From NCBI GenBank assembly GCA_000432275.1, contig HF995280.1, positions 1 to 31,861 on the forward strand: a stretch of DNA of 31,861 bases, given 5' to 3'. This document shows, piece after piece, positions 7,488 to 15,710 of this stretch. This DNA comes from Proteobacteria bacterium CAG:495. Its GTDB lineage: Bacteria > Pseudomonadota > Alphaproteobacteria > RF32 > CAG-239. The notes below the pieces were generated by a model. That model did no database searches. It saw only the letters and a program-made list of their open reading frames with translations, and was not told the DNA's origin. Positions within the stretch are counted from its first letter, which is position 1. Every line of letters begins with the position of its first letter. The translations under genes and the position numbers were made by a program.

Positions 7488-8768
7488 ATGGGAATTTCAT
7501 TTGTCCGGGGGGCAGAAAATACTTTAATCAAGCAGGATACGGTGATTTTCGATTATATGAAAAAAATCGAAAAAGACATTAATGCCTATAAGGTTCTGTA
7601 TTTTTATACGCACAAACTGCAGAGCCAGAGCCTCAAGGCCATGCAGCGCCAATCGCTGGTGGAGACATTTGAAACGGTGGTGAAAAAATCCGCCGGTGAG
7701 ATATTTGCGCTTCCCAATGAAGATATTATAATTTTCTTTAACAAGAAGTGTAATGACGAGGTGTTGGCCTGTCTGGTAAAAGTCAGGTTTATGTTTCATG
7801 ACGATCCTTTAATCAGAAACGCTGATGATTTGGAAGAAATCGGTTTTATCAAATTTTACGACCTGTCGGTTGAGAGCGGCGCTTTTCGCGATATAATCCG
7901 TTCAACGATGCAGGAGGGAAACGGCGGCGTTATCGGCGCTTCGGCACAGAAGTCAAAACAGCAGAGCTCAATACCGTCGGTTTATAATACGACAACCCAT
8001 AAACTGCGCCGGGTGTTAACGCCGGAAATGCTGGCAAAGGTTCAAAAGATTTTGTCCGTGGCTGATTTTTCGAGTTTTATCCGCCGGCAGTCGATTTGTG
8101 CGGTTATCGGAAAGGCGCCGCCTCAGCGTGTGTTTGAAGAAGTTTACGTTTCTATTCCCGATTTGCGCGAGATGCTGCTTCCGGACGTGGATTTAACGGC
8201 GAATCCATGGTTGTTTTTGTCATTGAGCGAGACTTTGGACAAGCGTGTGCTGGAAACGATTAACCGCCATGACGACGGTTCGCTGTCGGGAAATTTCAGT
8301 ATCAACATCAATGTGTCGACAATTTTATCGGATGACTTTCTGGAGTTTGACGAAAACATTAGTGCATCAATGCGTCCGAGTATTATACTTGAATTGCAGC
8401 TGGTGGACATTTTCAGTGACATTCGCGCGTTCATCCTTGCCAAAACGTTTGCTCAGGCAAGGGGATATAAAGTGTGCATCGACGGTATTACCGTAGACAA
8501 GCTGAAATATCTTAACCGGGCGAATCTGAACTGCGATTTAATTAAAATCATCTGGCATCCGAGTTTTATGGATGTTATTCATGAGGATCAGCATTTTATG
8601 GATTATGTAAACAAAGCCGAGCGGGCAAAGATGATATTATGCCGCATTGATGATCCTCAGGCTGTGGAGGTCGGCAATTCTCTGGGCATCAATTTATATC
8701 AGGGGCGCTATATCCAGAGGATGTTGAACGCTCAGCCCAGGCGGACGATTTTTTCGGTGCGGAAGTAA
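7488..8768 (+). CDS. Degenerate EAL-type signalling protein, second of a tandem pair
   Basis: This protein has 426 residues, the same length as its upstream neighbour, and clear similarity to it in the C-terminal half: NPWLFLSLSETLDKR matches NKWLFLFLTQTLDKK in position. The EAL-like order is ININVS, LELQLVDIF, VCIDGI, DLIKIIWHP and LYQGRYI. As in the first gene, the catalytic acidic residues are not evident, so an inactive sensor or effector of c-di-GMP or a protein partner is most likely. It lacks the Cys-rich tail. The pair looks like an old tandem duplication that has diverged. The gene ends 86 bases before a terminator. Confidence 0.7.
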   Translation: MGISFVRGAENTLIKQDTVIFDYMKKIEKDINAYKVLYFYTHKLQSQSLKAMQRQSLVETFETVVKKSAGEIFALPNEDIIIFFNKKCNDEVLACLVKVRFMFHDDPLIRNADDLEEIGFIKFYDLSVESGAFRDIIRSTMQEGNGGVIGASAQKSKQQSSIPSVYNTTTHKLRRVLTPEMLAKVQKILSVADFSSFIRRQSICAVIGKAPPQRVFEEVYVSIPDLREMLLPDVDLTANPWLFLSLSETLDKRVLETINRHDDGSLSGNFSININVSTILSDDFLEFDENISASMRPSIILELQLVDIFSDIRAFILAKTFAQARGYKVCIDGITVDKLKYLNRANLNCDLIKIIWHPSFMDVIHEDQHFMDYVNKAERAKMILCRIDDPQAVEVGNSLGINLYQGRYIQRMLNAQPRRTIFSVRK

Positions 8769-8854
8769 GTTTCCGAGCAGAATGTCCGGGGTGTTTATGC
8801 TTAGCTTTTAGCACCGTTTATAAAATATTGTCTTTTAGTTGTTTTTTGCAGTAA

Positions 8855-8888
8855 AAAAACGGTTTTCATTATAATGAAAACCGTTTTT
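8855..8888. terminator. Bidirectional terminator between the EAL-like pair and the YdcH-like gene
   Basis: A perfect 34-base palindrome (AAAAACGGTTTTCATT and complement) gives an A-run then stem then T-run on both strands. It serves the plus-strand pair and the minus-strand small gene at 8909. Confidence 0.88.
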
Positions 8889-8908
8889 CAATTGAGGAGA
8901 TGATAATA

Positions 8909-9088
8909 TTATTGTTTTAATTGTAAAGTTCTTCTGAGCAATTCGTCTTTTTTACGCAACTTTTCTTTTTTTAACTGCTCAATGCGGATTAAATTTTTCC
9001 AAACGTGTCTTTCTTCTTCTTTGATCTCAGAATCCAAGCTGGCGTGCTGAATTTTAAGGCTTTCTAAAGTTGTATTGATATACTCCAT
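8909..9088 (-). CDS. YdcH/DUF465 family small coiled-coil protein
   Basis: This 59-residue, highly charged helical protein has the family pattern: L-x2-QHASLDSEI, a charged linker, then LKKEKLRKKDEL. It is predicted to form a helical hairpin. Members are common in Proteobacteria and their molecular role is not established. The start at 9088 is chosen over an ATG nine codons earlier (9115) because AGGAGG lies exactly six bases upstream of it. A -10-like TATAAT lies at 9125-9120 on the minus strand. The gene is monocistronic and divergent from the methyltransferase. Confidence 0.85.
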   Translation of the reverse strand: MEYINTTLESLKIQHASLDSEIKEEERHVWKNLIRIEQLKKEKLRKKDELLRRTLQLKQ

Positions 9089-9294
9089 GTGCAGCCTCCT
9101 GTAGGTGGATAACACTTATATTATAATATCTAATATCTTATTTTTCCAGCATAAAGAATCAAAATACGGTATGTAAAATTTTGATAGGGGAGGGAATCCG
9201 CGGAATCTTTGAACAATGGTCGGGAAAAAACGCTGTTGATTTTTGTTTCCTGCCAAGTAGAATTATGGTAGTTAAAATCAGGGCGGAGAATTTG

Positions 9295-10041
9295 ATGAAA
9301 AATACCGAGTTGTTTTCTAATAAGGCGGGAGTATATGCTGCCTCCCGCCCGGGGTATGCCCGTGATGCCGTTTTGTATCTGATTTCCTTGACGGGGGTTT
9401 CGGCTCCGGTAATTGCGGACGTGGGGTCGGGAACAGGGATATTTTCCCAAAGCCTGTTGGAGGAAGGTGCGCAAGTTTTTGCCGTTGAGCCTAATGACGA
9501 TATGAGGCAGGTAGCGGAAGAAAAACTTAAACATTTTCCGTTGTTTCATTCCGTTCGGGGAAGCGCGGAGAGTACGACTTTGGCTGATTGCAGCGTTGAT
9601 ATGATTACTGCTGCAACATCGTTTCATTGGTTTGATTTTGACGGGTTTAAGCGTGAATGCCTGCGGATTGCAAAACCGGGAGCGAAAGCCGCAATCATTT
9701 ATAATCACCAGCAGAAGAATGATTTTACAGAGGCGCGGCATGAAATCGTCGTAAAGTATTGTTCGCATCGCAGCGGCTTTGACGAAGGAAGAGACACCTT
9801 CTCGAAGATAGAAAGTTTTTTTGCCAAAGGGTATGACGTAAAAGAAATTCCGAATAATTTGCAGTGGGATGAGGACGGATTTGTTGCGAGATGTTGTTCT
9901 TCATCCTTCAGTCTGCTTCCGGGAGACGAGCGGTTTGAAGAATACGAAAATGCATTGAGGCTGTTGTTTCGGGCGTATGCAAAAGATGGCGTCATTACCC
10001 TGATTAATCATACCCGGCTGTTTGTCGGCGACATTGCTTAA
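9295..10041 (+). CDS. SAM-dependent class I methyltransferase
   Basis: This 248-residue protein has a Rossmann methyltransferase fold. Motif I is IADVGSGTGIFSQSL (about residues 40-54), then motif II VFAVEPNDDM and AATSFHWFDF in the motif IV position, followed by LRIAKPGAKAAII. It resembles the ubiquinone/menaquinone-methyltransferase-like UbiE/Methyltransf_11 group, of which many members act on small molecules. The substrate cannot be told from the sequence. The ATG at 9295 has GGAG six bases upstream. An upstream in-frame start (9181) would add 38 unconserved-looking residues. It overlaps the convergent mutY stop by four bases. Confidence 0.85.
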   Translation: MKNTELFSNKAGVYAASRPGYARDAVLYLISLTGVSAPVIADVGSGTGIFSQSLLEEGAQVFAVEPNDDMRQVAEEKLKHFPLFHSVRGSAESTTLADCSVDMITAATSFHWFDFDGFKRECLRIAKPGAKAAIIYNHQQKNDFTEARHEIVVKYCSHRSGFDEGRDTFSKIESFFAKGYDVKEIPNNLQWDEDGFVARCCSSSFSLLPGDERFEEYENALRLLFRAYAKDGVITLINHTRLFVGDIA

Positions 10042-11054
10042 CTGCGGATTATGTTTTCTGCTTGTTTAAGGACTTTTTTCATCAGAGTTGAAAACGGATA
10101 AGAGCCGAGGTCGGAGAATGTTGTAAAAAAGCCGTCGGCAAAGGGCTGCTCACGTTGCACGCGATATATTCTCAGCGTCAGTTTGAAATGGGTGAAAACG
10201 TGGATGACCTCCCGCCCGGTATCAACGGCGTTGTTCAATTCCGGGTAGTTTCCTTCGTCACGCCAGGGAAATTCGTAGAGTCCGGAAAGCAGCCCCTTTT
10301 CCATTCGTTTACGGATAAGAACATCTCCTTTGCGGTTGCAAATGAGATAGACGCTGCCGTGCTTTTCTTTTTTTGCCGGTTTGGTGCGGTTGGGGATATT
10401 TTCGATATCCGGGCGGTTTTTTGATTGGCAGTGTTCTTGCCAGGGACAAAGCAGGCATTGCGGTTTTTTGGGGGTGCAGACGCCGGCGCCCAAATCCATA
10501 ATTGCGGAGGCATAGTTGGCAGGATGTTTTGTGCTGGTCAAGGCTTGGGCTTTTTCACGAATAAGCGGCATTATTTTTTCGACAGGTTCCGTGAAGCCAT
10601 ACATACGGCAGATAATGCGAATGACGTTTCCGTCGATAACGGTTTCGGGTTGGTTGAAAGCCAAGGCTAAAAAGCTGGCGACGGTATATTCTCCGATACC
10701 TTTCAATTTAAGAACATCCTGGCGATTATCGGGAAACCGTCCCCCGTATTGTTCCATGATGGTTTGAGCGGTTGCGTGCAGCGAACGGGCCCGGGTGTAA
10801 TATCCCAGTCCCTGCCAATAGAAATAGACTTCTTCCAGCGGGGCGGCGGCCAAGTCGGTTATGGTGGGGAAACGCTCCATAAACCGGTGAAAATAGGGAA
10901 TGACGGTTTTAACGGTGGTTTGCTGAAGCATCAGTTCCGAAACCAAAATAACATATGGATCGGGATGGGGCCCGCCTTTGACCCGCCAGGGCAGGTTGCG
11001 GCCGTTTTGATTGTACCATTCAAGAAGCAGATTTGATAAAGTTTGTTTTGACAT
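10038..11054 (-). CDS. mutY: A/G-specific adenine DNA glycosylase MutY
   Basis: This 338-residue enzyme removes adenine mispaired with 8-oxoguanine. Visible features are the catalytic Glu in SELMLQQTTV (E40), the helix-hairpin-helix LKGIGEYTVASFLALAF (about 117-133), the catalytic Asp in VIDGNV (D141), and a C-x6-C-x2-C-x5-C [4Fe-4S] motif (C193, C200, C203, C209). A C-terminal Nudix-like 8-oxoG recognition domain follows from about residue 230. The length is normal for the family. The ATG at 11054 has only AGGT immediately before it, so translation may be weak. It is probably transcribed alone. Confidence 0.95.
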   Translation of the reverse strand: MSKQTLSNLLLEWYNQNGRNLPWRVKGGPHPDPYVILVSELMLQQTTVKTVIPYFHRFMERFPTITDLAAAPLEEVYFYWQGLGYYTRARSLHATAQTIMEQYGGRFPDNRQDVLKLKGIGEYTVASFLALAFNQPETVIDGNVIRIICRMYGFTEPVEKIMPLIREKAQALTSTKHPANYASAIMDLGAGVCTPKKPQCLLCPWQEHCQSKNRPDIENIPNRTKPAKKEKHGSVYLICNRKGDVLIRKRMEKGLLSGLYEFPWRDEGNYPELNNAVDTGREVIHVFTHFKLTLRIYRVQREQPFADGFFTTFSDLGSYPFSTLMKKVLKQAENIIRS

Positions 11055-11168
11055 ACCTGCAATTATATTCTTTTAATTTCTTGATGTCTATGCAATCGGA
11101 GGAAAATTAACATATCGATTTGAGAAAGTTTACGGTTGTTTTTTTGGTATGTTGACGGTCTTCGCTTG

Positions 11169-11198
11169 GAAACCTTGTGAAAAACATTACAAGGTTTT
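11169..11198 (+). repeat. Inverted repeat followed by a T-rich stretch in the mutY upstream region
   Basis: AAACCTTGT (11170-11178) and ACAAGGTTT (11189-11197) form a nine-base stem with a ten-base loop. The plus strand then reads TCTTGTTTTTTG. It looks like a plus-strand terminator, but no plus-strand gene precedes it. It could end an unannotated short or antisense transcript or be a protein site. The 222-base gap otherwise shows nothing I can name. Confidence 0.4.
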
Positions 11199-11250
11199 CT
11201 TGTTTTTTGTTTGATAATGTGATAATTTGAGCAAACGTGTTTATTCATTA

Positions 11251-11268
11251 TTTTATAAATTTAAATTA
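11251..11268 (+). promoter_or_regulatory. AT-only element before an SD-less start, copy 1
   Basis: TTTTATAAATTTAAATTA ends eight bases before the ATG at 11277. The same 18-mer with one change (17 of 18) lies at 25703-25720, seven bases before another ATG. Neither gene has a Shine-Dalgarno sequence. Constant spacing to the start suggests a shared initiation or regulatory element. Confidence 0.5.
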
Positions 11269-11276
11269 TTAATGTT

Positions 11277-11882
11277 ATGAGAGGAAAACTCAGTTTATTA
11301 TTGTTGGGGCTGTTTTTGAGCATCGGCTCATTTGCCCAAAGTTTTACACCTTCGTTTGAAAAAGAGTTTTTGGCGCAGATGTTTGCGCAGTGTCCGGACT
11401 CTTTGAAAGAAGATTTTCTCAAAATGGAAACTTCTTACAGTACGTATAAGTTTAAAGAAATACGTTCCATAGAGCAGATGAAGAAGTTTTATCAGAAGAA
11501 GTATAAAGATAATCCCGAAGTTATCGGATATATTACCGATGAGGTCAATGCATATGTTCGACACGGCGACGGGGAATCAAATTTGCGGGTTGATTTTTAT
11601 TATGTTGACCGGCAAGATACTTTAAACTGTTTTCGCATAAATAATGATTACGGTACGTTGTCCAAGTCGTTCGTTACGAAGTCCGGCAAGCGCTATGAAT
11701 TGAGGCATGCCTGGGGATTTCTGAAGTTGAGCGAAGACGGAATGACATTGTTGGATTGTTACTGTTCCAGAACAAGTGCCGACAATCAGGAGGAGCGGGA
11801 ACTGACGATTATTCCGTTTACGGGAACGAATCCTTTTTGTTGGACTGCTCCTGTCAATCAGGGGCGTATTCCCGCTTTTTGA
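11277..11882 (+). CDS. Small exported protein of unknown function
   Basis: These 201 residues begin with a signal peptide: MRGK, then a hydrophobic stretch LSLLLLGLFL, then a probable cleavage site after FAQ (residue 21). The mature part is mixed alpha/beta, with Cys at about residues 36, 120, 159, 161 and 187, and I do not recognise it. It is probably periplasmic or secreted. There is no Shine-Dalgarno before the ATG. Instead an AT-only 18-base element ends eight bases upstream, as at the gene at 25728. The FAQ signal ending and the SD-less AT-rich leader are typical of Bacteroidota genes, so acquisition from that phylum is possible but unproven. A terminator follows at 11909. Confidence 0.75.
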   Translation: MRGKLSLLLLGLFLSIGSFAQSFTPSFEKEFLAQMFAQCPDSLKEDFLKMETSYSTYKFKEIRSIEQMKKFYQKKYKDNPEVIGYITDEVNAYVRHGDGESNLRVDFYYVDRQDTLNCFRINNDYGTLSKSFVTKSGKRYELRHAWGFLKLSEDGMTLLDCYCSRTSADNQEERELTIIPFTGTNPFCWTAPVNQGRIPAF

Positions 11883-11908
11883 GCTTATCTTTGACGAAAT
11901 GTATTTTG

Positions 11909-11942
11909 TCCCGTTCGGAACTTTGTTCCGGCGGGATTTTTT
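11909..11942 (+). terminator. Terminator after the small exported protein
   Basis: TCCCG-TT-CGGAAC pairs with GTTCCG-G-CGGGA around a three-base loop with a small internal mismatch, followed by six T. It lies 26 bases after the stop of the preceding gene. Confidence 0.8.
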
Positions 11943-12020
11943 ATACATATATTTGATGTGGGGATAAACTTTGTCTACGGATGTTCCGTGACAAGATGGC
12001 TCAGGTGTTTTTATCATAAC

Positions 12021-12041
12021 AAAAAAGCTCCGAATGGAGCT
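12021..12041 (-). terminator. Terminator of the tRNA-Leu gene
   Basis: On the minus strand AGCTCC-ATTC-GGAGCT is followed by a run of T. It lies ten bases beyond the CCA end of the tRNA gene. Confidence 0.8.
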
Positions 12042-12050
12042 GTTTTGTTA

Positions 12051-12137
12051 TGGTGCCCTGGAGAAGACTCGAACTTCCACGACCAAACGGTCATAAGTAC
12101 CTGAAACTTACGCGTCTACCAATTCCGCCACCAGGGC
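12051..12137 (-). tRNA. tRNA-Leu (anticodon CAG), CCA encoded
   Basis: The 87-base minus-strand sequence has an acceptor stem GCCCTGG paired with CCAGGGC, then discriminator A and an encoded CCA. The D-arm is of class II type (GGCGGAATTGGTAGACGCG). The anticodon stem TAAGT/ACTTA encloses loop TTCAGGT, giving anticodon CAG, which reads CUG. A long variable arm (around TGACCGTTTGGTCG) and a T-loop GTTCGAGTC follow. All are diagnostic of leucine tRNA. The gene lies 30 bases downstream of uppP on the same strand. Confidence 0.96.
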
Positions 12138-12167
12138 ATCAGGCAACGAATCGTTTTCCTGATTCGC

Positions 12168-12992
12168 TTACATATTTATACTTATTATTCCGTAAGAATC
12201 AAGTATTAAATATGATCCAAGTAAAATTCTGTATATGACAAAAGGCAGAAAGGTTGATTTCTTCAGCCACCACATAACGATGTAAATGGCTATAATTGAA
12301 GAAATAAATGAATATGTGATGCCGTCAATCGTCTCTGCGACAGCAGCCAAATTTTCCTGTTGATAAAGTTCGAAAGCAACCAGGGAAGCAGCTGCAATAA
12401 TGGCGGGAATCGATAATAACATCGAAAATTTTGCCGCTTCGCGACGTTCCATACTTAAGAATCGCGCCATAGTAATCGTGACTCCGGAACGACTGGTTCC
12501 CGGAATAAGGGCCAGGCATTGGGCGCAGCCGATTAAGAATGCATCCAGCGGACTTAAGTGGTTGATTTTGCGAATAGTCATTCCGAATTTATCGGCAACG
12601 AAGAGCAACAAGCCGTATCCTAAAATGGTCCAGCCGATGATTTTGGTACTGCGCAGCCATTCCATACCGTTTTCTTTTAATAAAAGGCCGACAATTACGA
12701 TGGGAAGCGTACCGATAACGATAAGCCAGAAAGTTTTGGCGTCAGCATTTTTCATCGTCGGAATAAAATAGGTTTTAAGCAGGCCTTTAAACATTTTCCA
12801 GAGTTCTTCGGAAAAATAAATCATAACCGCAAGAATAGAACCGACATGGACGGCAACGTCTAACGCCAGTCCCTGATCAGGAAACGTGGTAAACTTTGAG
12901 AATAAAATAAGATGTCCGGATGAACTGACGGGCAAAAACTCGGTAATCCCCTGCAGGACGGAGAGCAAAAAAATGTGGAAGTTCGATAACAT
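12168..12992 (-). CDS. uppP: Undecaprenyl-diphosphate phosphatase UppP (BacA)
   Basis: This 274-residue inner-membrane enzyme recycles the C55 lipid carrier for peptidoglycan and other envelope polymers by cleaving undecaprenyl diphosphate. Both family motifs are present: QGITEFLPVSSSGHLIL (about 14-30) with its Glu and Ser-rich loop, and PGTSRSG (about 163-169) with the catalytic Arg/Ser region. About eight hydrophobic segments are visible. The length is typical. Its ATG overlaps the stop of the response regulator by one base (TAATG), so the two are translationally coupled. Confidence 0.96.
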   Translation of the reverse strand: MLSNFHIFLLSVLQGITEFLPVSSSGHLILFSKFTTFPDQGLALDVAVHVGSILAVMIYFSEELWKMFKGLLKTYFIPTMKNADAKTFWLIVIGTLPIVIVGLLLKENGMEWLRSTKIIGWTILGYGLLLFVADKFGMTIRKINHLSPLDAFLIGCAQCLALIPGTSRSGVTITMARFLSMERREAAKFSMLLSIPAIIAAASLVAFELYQQENLAAVAETIDGITYSFISSIIAIYIVMWWLKKSTFLPFVIYRILLGSYLILDSYGIISINM

Positions 12993-13417
12993 TATATTCT
13001 TTCTTGTTTAAGGCCAAATGCAGTACAAATTCTTTTTTTGAGGGCGAGCGGAGAAATCGGTTTGACCAAATATTCCTGAATGCCCAATCCTTTGGCATCT
13101 AAAACAGTTTTTTCTTTGGTGTCAACCGTAATCATGATAATGGGGATGTTTTTGGCACCGTCGATTTTGCCGGATTTTAATTCTCGGGCGAATTCCAAAC
13201 CGCTTTGGTTGGGCATCTGCTGGTCGAGAAGAATCACGTCAATTTTAAAATTGTGGAGAAGCTCTGCCGCTTCTTCGGTGTTGCCGGCTTCTTTGGTGTT
13301 TTTGATGCCTATCTGATAAAGGGCCGTCTTGACGAAAGTTCGGGAAAACTTGTCATCATCCACAATTAAGCAGACGATGGAATCCCAGATGATTTGTTTA
13401 TGCGACGTTTCTATCAT
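12992..13417 (-). CDS. Single-domain response regulator (CheY-like receiver)
   Basis: These 141 residues contain one receiver domain: the acidic pocket VDDD (about 19-22), phospho-acceptor Asp in VILLDQQMP (about residue 65), Thr in IMITVD and the conserved Lys in EYLVKPIS. There is no output domain, so it must act on a partner protein, as in phosphorelays or motility and adhesion control. No histidine kinase is encoded in this window. GAGGT lies about seven bases before the ATG. It is the first gene of a two-gene unit with uppP, although the functional link is unclear. Confidence 0.9.
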   Translation of the reverse strand: MIETSHKQIIWDSIVCLIVDDDKFSRTFVKTALYQIGIKNTKEAGNTEEAAELLHNFKIDVILLDQQMPNQSGLEFARELKSGKIDGAKNIPIIMITVDTKEKTVLDAKGLGIQEYLVKPISPLALKKRICTAFGLKQERI

Positions 13418-13468
13418 TGCCAGACCTCTTTGCTACTGTAAGTATTTATTTTATCCTACTATATTCAA

Positions 13469-14311
13469 TTATAAAGTAAAACAAAAATCATTGTTTTTGT
13501 TTATATTTAATAAAGACTGCGGGTTGAACTTGACACCGTTTAACGAAGCTCCCCAGTGCAGGTGGGGGCCGGTAACGCGTCCGGTTTTGCCGACCAGGCC
13601 GATAACCTGACCTTTTTTTACGACGTCTCCCGGCTGTATGTCCATTTTGCTGAGATGGGCGTAGATGGTGTGCAATCCATAGCCGTGATCCAAGATGATG
13701 ATGTTGCCGGAATAAAACAAGTCCGGCTCAGCCAAAGTGACGACGCCGTCGGAGGCGGCTTTAACGGGGGTGCCTTCCGGCGCGGCAATGTCCATACCGC
13801 TGTGAGGATTTTTTTTGACTCCGTTCATAATCCGCTGACCGCCGAAATTTCCGCTGATACGTCCCTTGACCGGTTGAATAAATCCGGCCTGCCAGTTGGC
13901 CAGTTCGCTGTCGTTTTTTTGTGCTTTGCGTACCAAAGACTGTTCTTTTTCGATGGCGCGGAGGTCTGAGTTTGAGGGGGTTACCTTACGCGGAGGAATG
14001 CCTTTGAGGTTTTGAATGTCCCAGGCGGCGGGAGAGACTTCCAGCTTAACGCGATAGCTTGAATTTTTGGAATCGGTGAGGGTGAGGTACTGGGTCTTTT
14101 TGTCATCGCGGCCAAAAGCAATCAAAAATTCTCCGGAAGGGGACATCCGCAGCTTTTGTTTGTTGAAGACGATGCTTTCGCCTTTATCGGCGTGCCCGAC
14201 GAGGATTTCGCCTTGTTTGGCCTTGCCGCAGAGTTGAAGGGCTTGTGCCGGGGCAAGGCTGGAAAAAAAGCAGAAGAGACTAATAGTTAAACAAATCGAT
14301 TTGCAGTTCAT
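13469..14311 (-). CDS. Exported M23 (LytM-type) metallopeptidase
   Basis: This 280-residue protein has a signal peptide (hydrophobic LTISLFCFFSSLA, cleavage near AQA-24). A linker and a helical stretch (about 115-140) precede a LytM domain at about 145-270. The zinc and catalytic residues are present: HSGMD (H170, D174), AHL (H219) and HLHW (H250, H252). It is predicted to cut peptidoglycan cross-bridges in the periplasm. The start at 14311 is preferred because GAGGA precedes it and a signal peptide follows at once. The longer frame from 14515 would run antiparallel-free through xseA in another frame. The start overlaps the xseA 3' end by 32 bases, so coupling is likely. Confidence 0.92.
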   Translation of the reverse strand: MNCKSICLTISLFCFFSSLAPAQALQLCGKAKQGEILVGHADKGESIVFNKQKLRMSPSGEFLIAFGRDDKKTQYLTLTDSKNSSYRVKLEVSPAAWDIQNLKGIPPRKVTPSNSDLRAIEKEQSLVRKAQKNDSELANWQAGFIQPVKGRISGNFGGQRIMNGVKKNPHSGMDIAAPEGTPVKAASDGVVTLAEPDLFYSGNIIILDHGYGLHTIYAHLSKMDIQPGDVVKKGQVIGLVGKTGRVTGPHLHWGASLNGVKFNPQSLLNINKNNDFCFTL

Positions 14312-15701
14312 CGGTTTTCCTCGGTTTGACGGCTTTTTTGCGAGGAGCGGGCAGGTTTTTGCTTTCCGGAGGCGGAAGCCCGTTTTCGCTGCGCCAGCAG
14401 CCGTCATAAAATTGTATTTCAAAATTGTGGGTTTGACGAGCCTGTTCCAGGTTATAGACTGTTTGTCCGTGTTCGTTTCGAACCCAGGCAAAGCCGCGAC
14501 GGAGGACGGACTCAACCGAAACCGACTGTAAGCGTAACACTAAATTATTTAAATTTTCTTGCTTTTTTTCCAAAATGTTTTTGATGTAATAAGGACGGAG
14601 GTTTGTCCGTTCAATTTGGTTGTTTTTGTTTGACAAAAGGTTTTTGAAAGCCTGGTTGAGGCGTTCAATCCGGTCATCCAGTTTTTGAGCCGCTTCAAAC
14701 AGTATCTGTTCCAGATTGGGAATGCCCCGGGCCAGCCCTTCCAGCCGGGTACGGCGTTCTTCAAAATAGCGGATTCCGCCGTTGAGCAGCCGTGCGGTAA
14801 GATTATTGAGACGGGTTGAGAGTTCTGCTTTGACGGGAACGGCAAATTCGGCAGCGCCGGTGGGCGTGGGTGCGCGCAGGTCGGAAACATAATCGATAAG
14901 CATGGTATCGGTTTCATGGCCGACTGCTGAAATCAGGGGAATTTCCGAAGCATAAACTGCCCGGATGACACATTCTTCGTTAAAAGGCCACAGGTCTTCC
15001 AAACTGCCGCCGCCGCGGGCAACGATAATGACGTCCGGTCTTCGGGGATGTCCGTCGGGGCGAAGATTGTTAAACCCTTCAATGGCGGCCGCGACTTTTT
15101 CAGCGGCTCCTTCACCCTGAACCGGAGCAGGCCACAGCAGAATGTGGGTCGGAAAACGGTCACGCACGCGGTGGATTATATCGCGGATAACGGCTCCGCT
15201 GCCGCTGGTGACAACGCCGATGGTTTGGGGTAAAAAGGGAATCTGTTTTTTGTGTGCAGCGTCAAACAAACCTTCTGCTGCAAATTTTTTCTTGCGTTCT
15301 TCCAGCAGCTTGAGCAAAGCACCGGCTCCGGCTATTTCCATTTGTTCGATGATCAGTTGGTACGATGACTTGCCTGCAAAGGTGGTGATTTTTCCGGTGG
15401 CGACGACTTCAATTCCGTCTTCCGGTTTGAATGGGAGATGAAGGGCAACGCCTTTCCATATAACGGCGGAGATAACGGCGTTTTCATCTTTTAAGGATAA
15501 ATACCAATGCCCGGAATCAGCTCGTTTGCAGCCGAAAATTTCTCCACGGATGCGGATGCGGCTGAATTTTGTCTCGACAAAGCGTTTGATTTCGGCAGAG
15601 ATTTCGCTGACCGTAAATTCTTTTTCCTGTTCTTGCTCCGGTTTGGCGGCGGGAGCGGAGACCGGTGCCGAATCTTGCATAAAATCCAATAAACTTTCCA
15701 T
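14280..15701 (-). CDS. xseA: Exodeoxyribonuclease VII large subunit XseA
   Basis: This 473-residue catalytic subunit degrades single-stranded DNA together with XseB. An N-terminal OB-fold lies at about 28-125 (IRGEIFGCKRADSGHWYLSL). The catalytic core includes GVVTSGSGAVIRDI, VIIVARGGGSLEDLWPFN and PLISAVGHETD (about 160-280). A long coiled-coil region and a C-terminal segment with the VLRRGFAWV motif follow. A basic Pro/Lys tail ends the protein. AAGGA lies six bases before the ATG. It begins nine bases after ftsY. The small subunit gene xseB is not in this window. Confidence 0.95.
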   Translation of the reverse strand: MESLLDFMQDSAPVSAPAAKPEQEQEKEFTVSEISAEIKRFVETKFSRIRIRGEIFGCKRADSGHWYLSLKDENAVISAVIWKGVALHLPFKPEDGIEVVATGKITTFAGKSSYQLIIEQMEIAGAGALLKLLEERKKKFAAEGLFDAAHKKQIPFLPQTIGVVTSGSGAVIRDIIHRVRDRFPTHILLWPAPVQGEGAAEKVAAAIEGFNNLRPDGHPRRPDVIIVARGGGSLEDLWPFNEECVIRAVYASEIPLISAVGHETDTMLIDYVSDLRAPTPTGAAEFAVPVKAELSTRLNNLTARLLNGGIRYFEERRTRLEGLARGIPNLEQILFEAAQKLDDRIERLNQAFKNLLSNKNNQIERTNLRPYYIKNILEKKQENLNNLVLRLQSVSVESVLRRGFAWVRNEHGQTVYNLEQARQTHNFEIQFYDGCWRSENGLPPPESKNLPAPRKKAVKPRKTDELQIDLFNY

Positions 15702-15710
15702 TTTGTATCC

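Noticed and set aside
9181..9294. Longer N-terminus for the methyltransferase
   Set aside because: The start at 9295 has a ribosome site and gives the normal beginning of the domain.
11063..11248. Possible small minus-strand gene upstream of mutY
   Set aside because: No ribosome site, composition like non-coding DNA, and it crosses a hairpin. I see no support for a protein.
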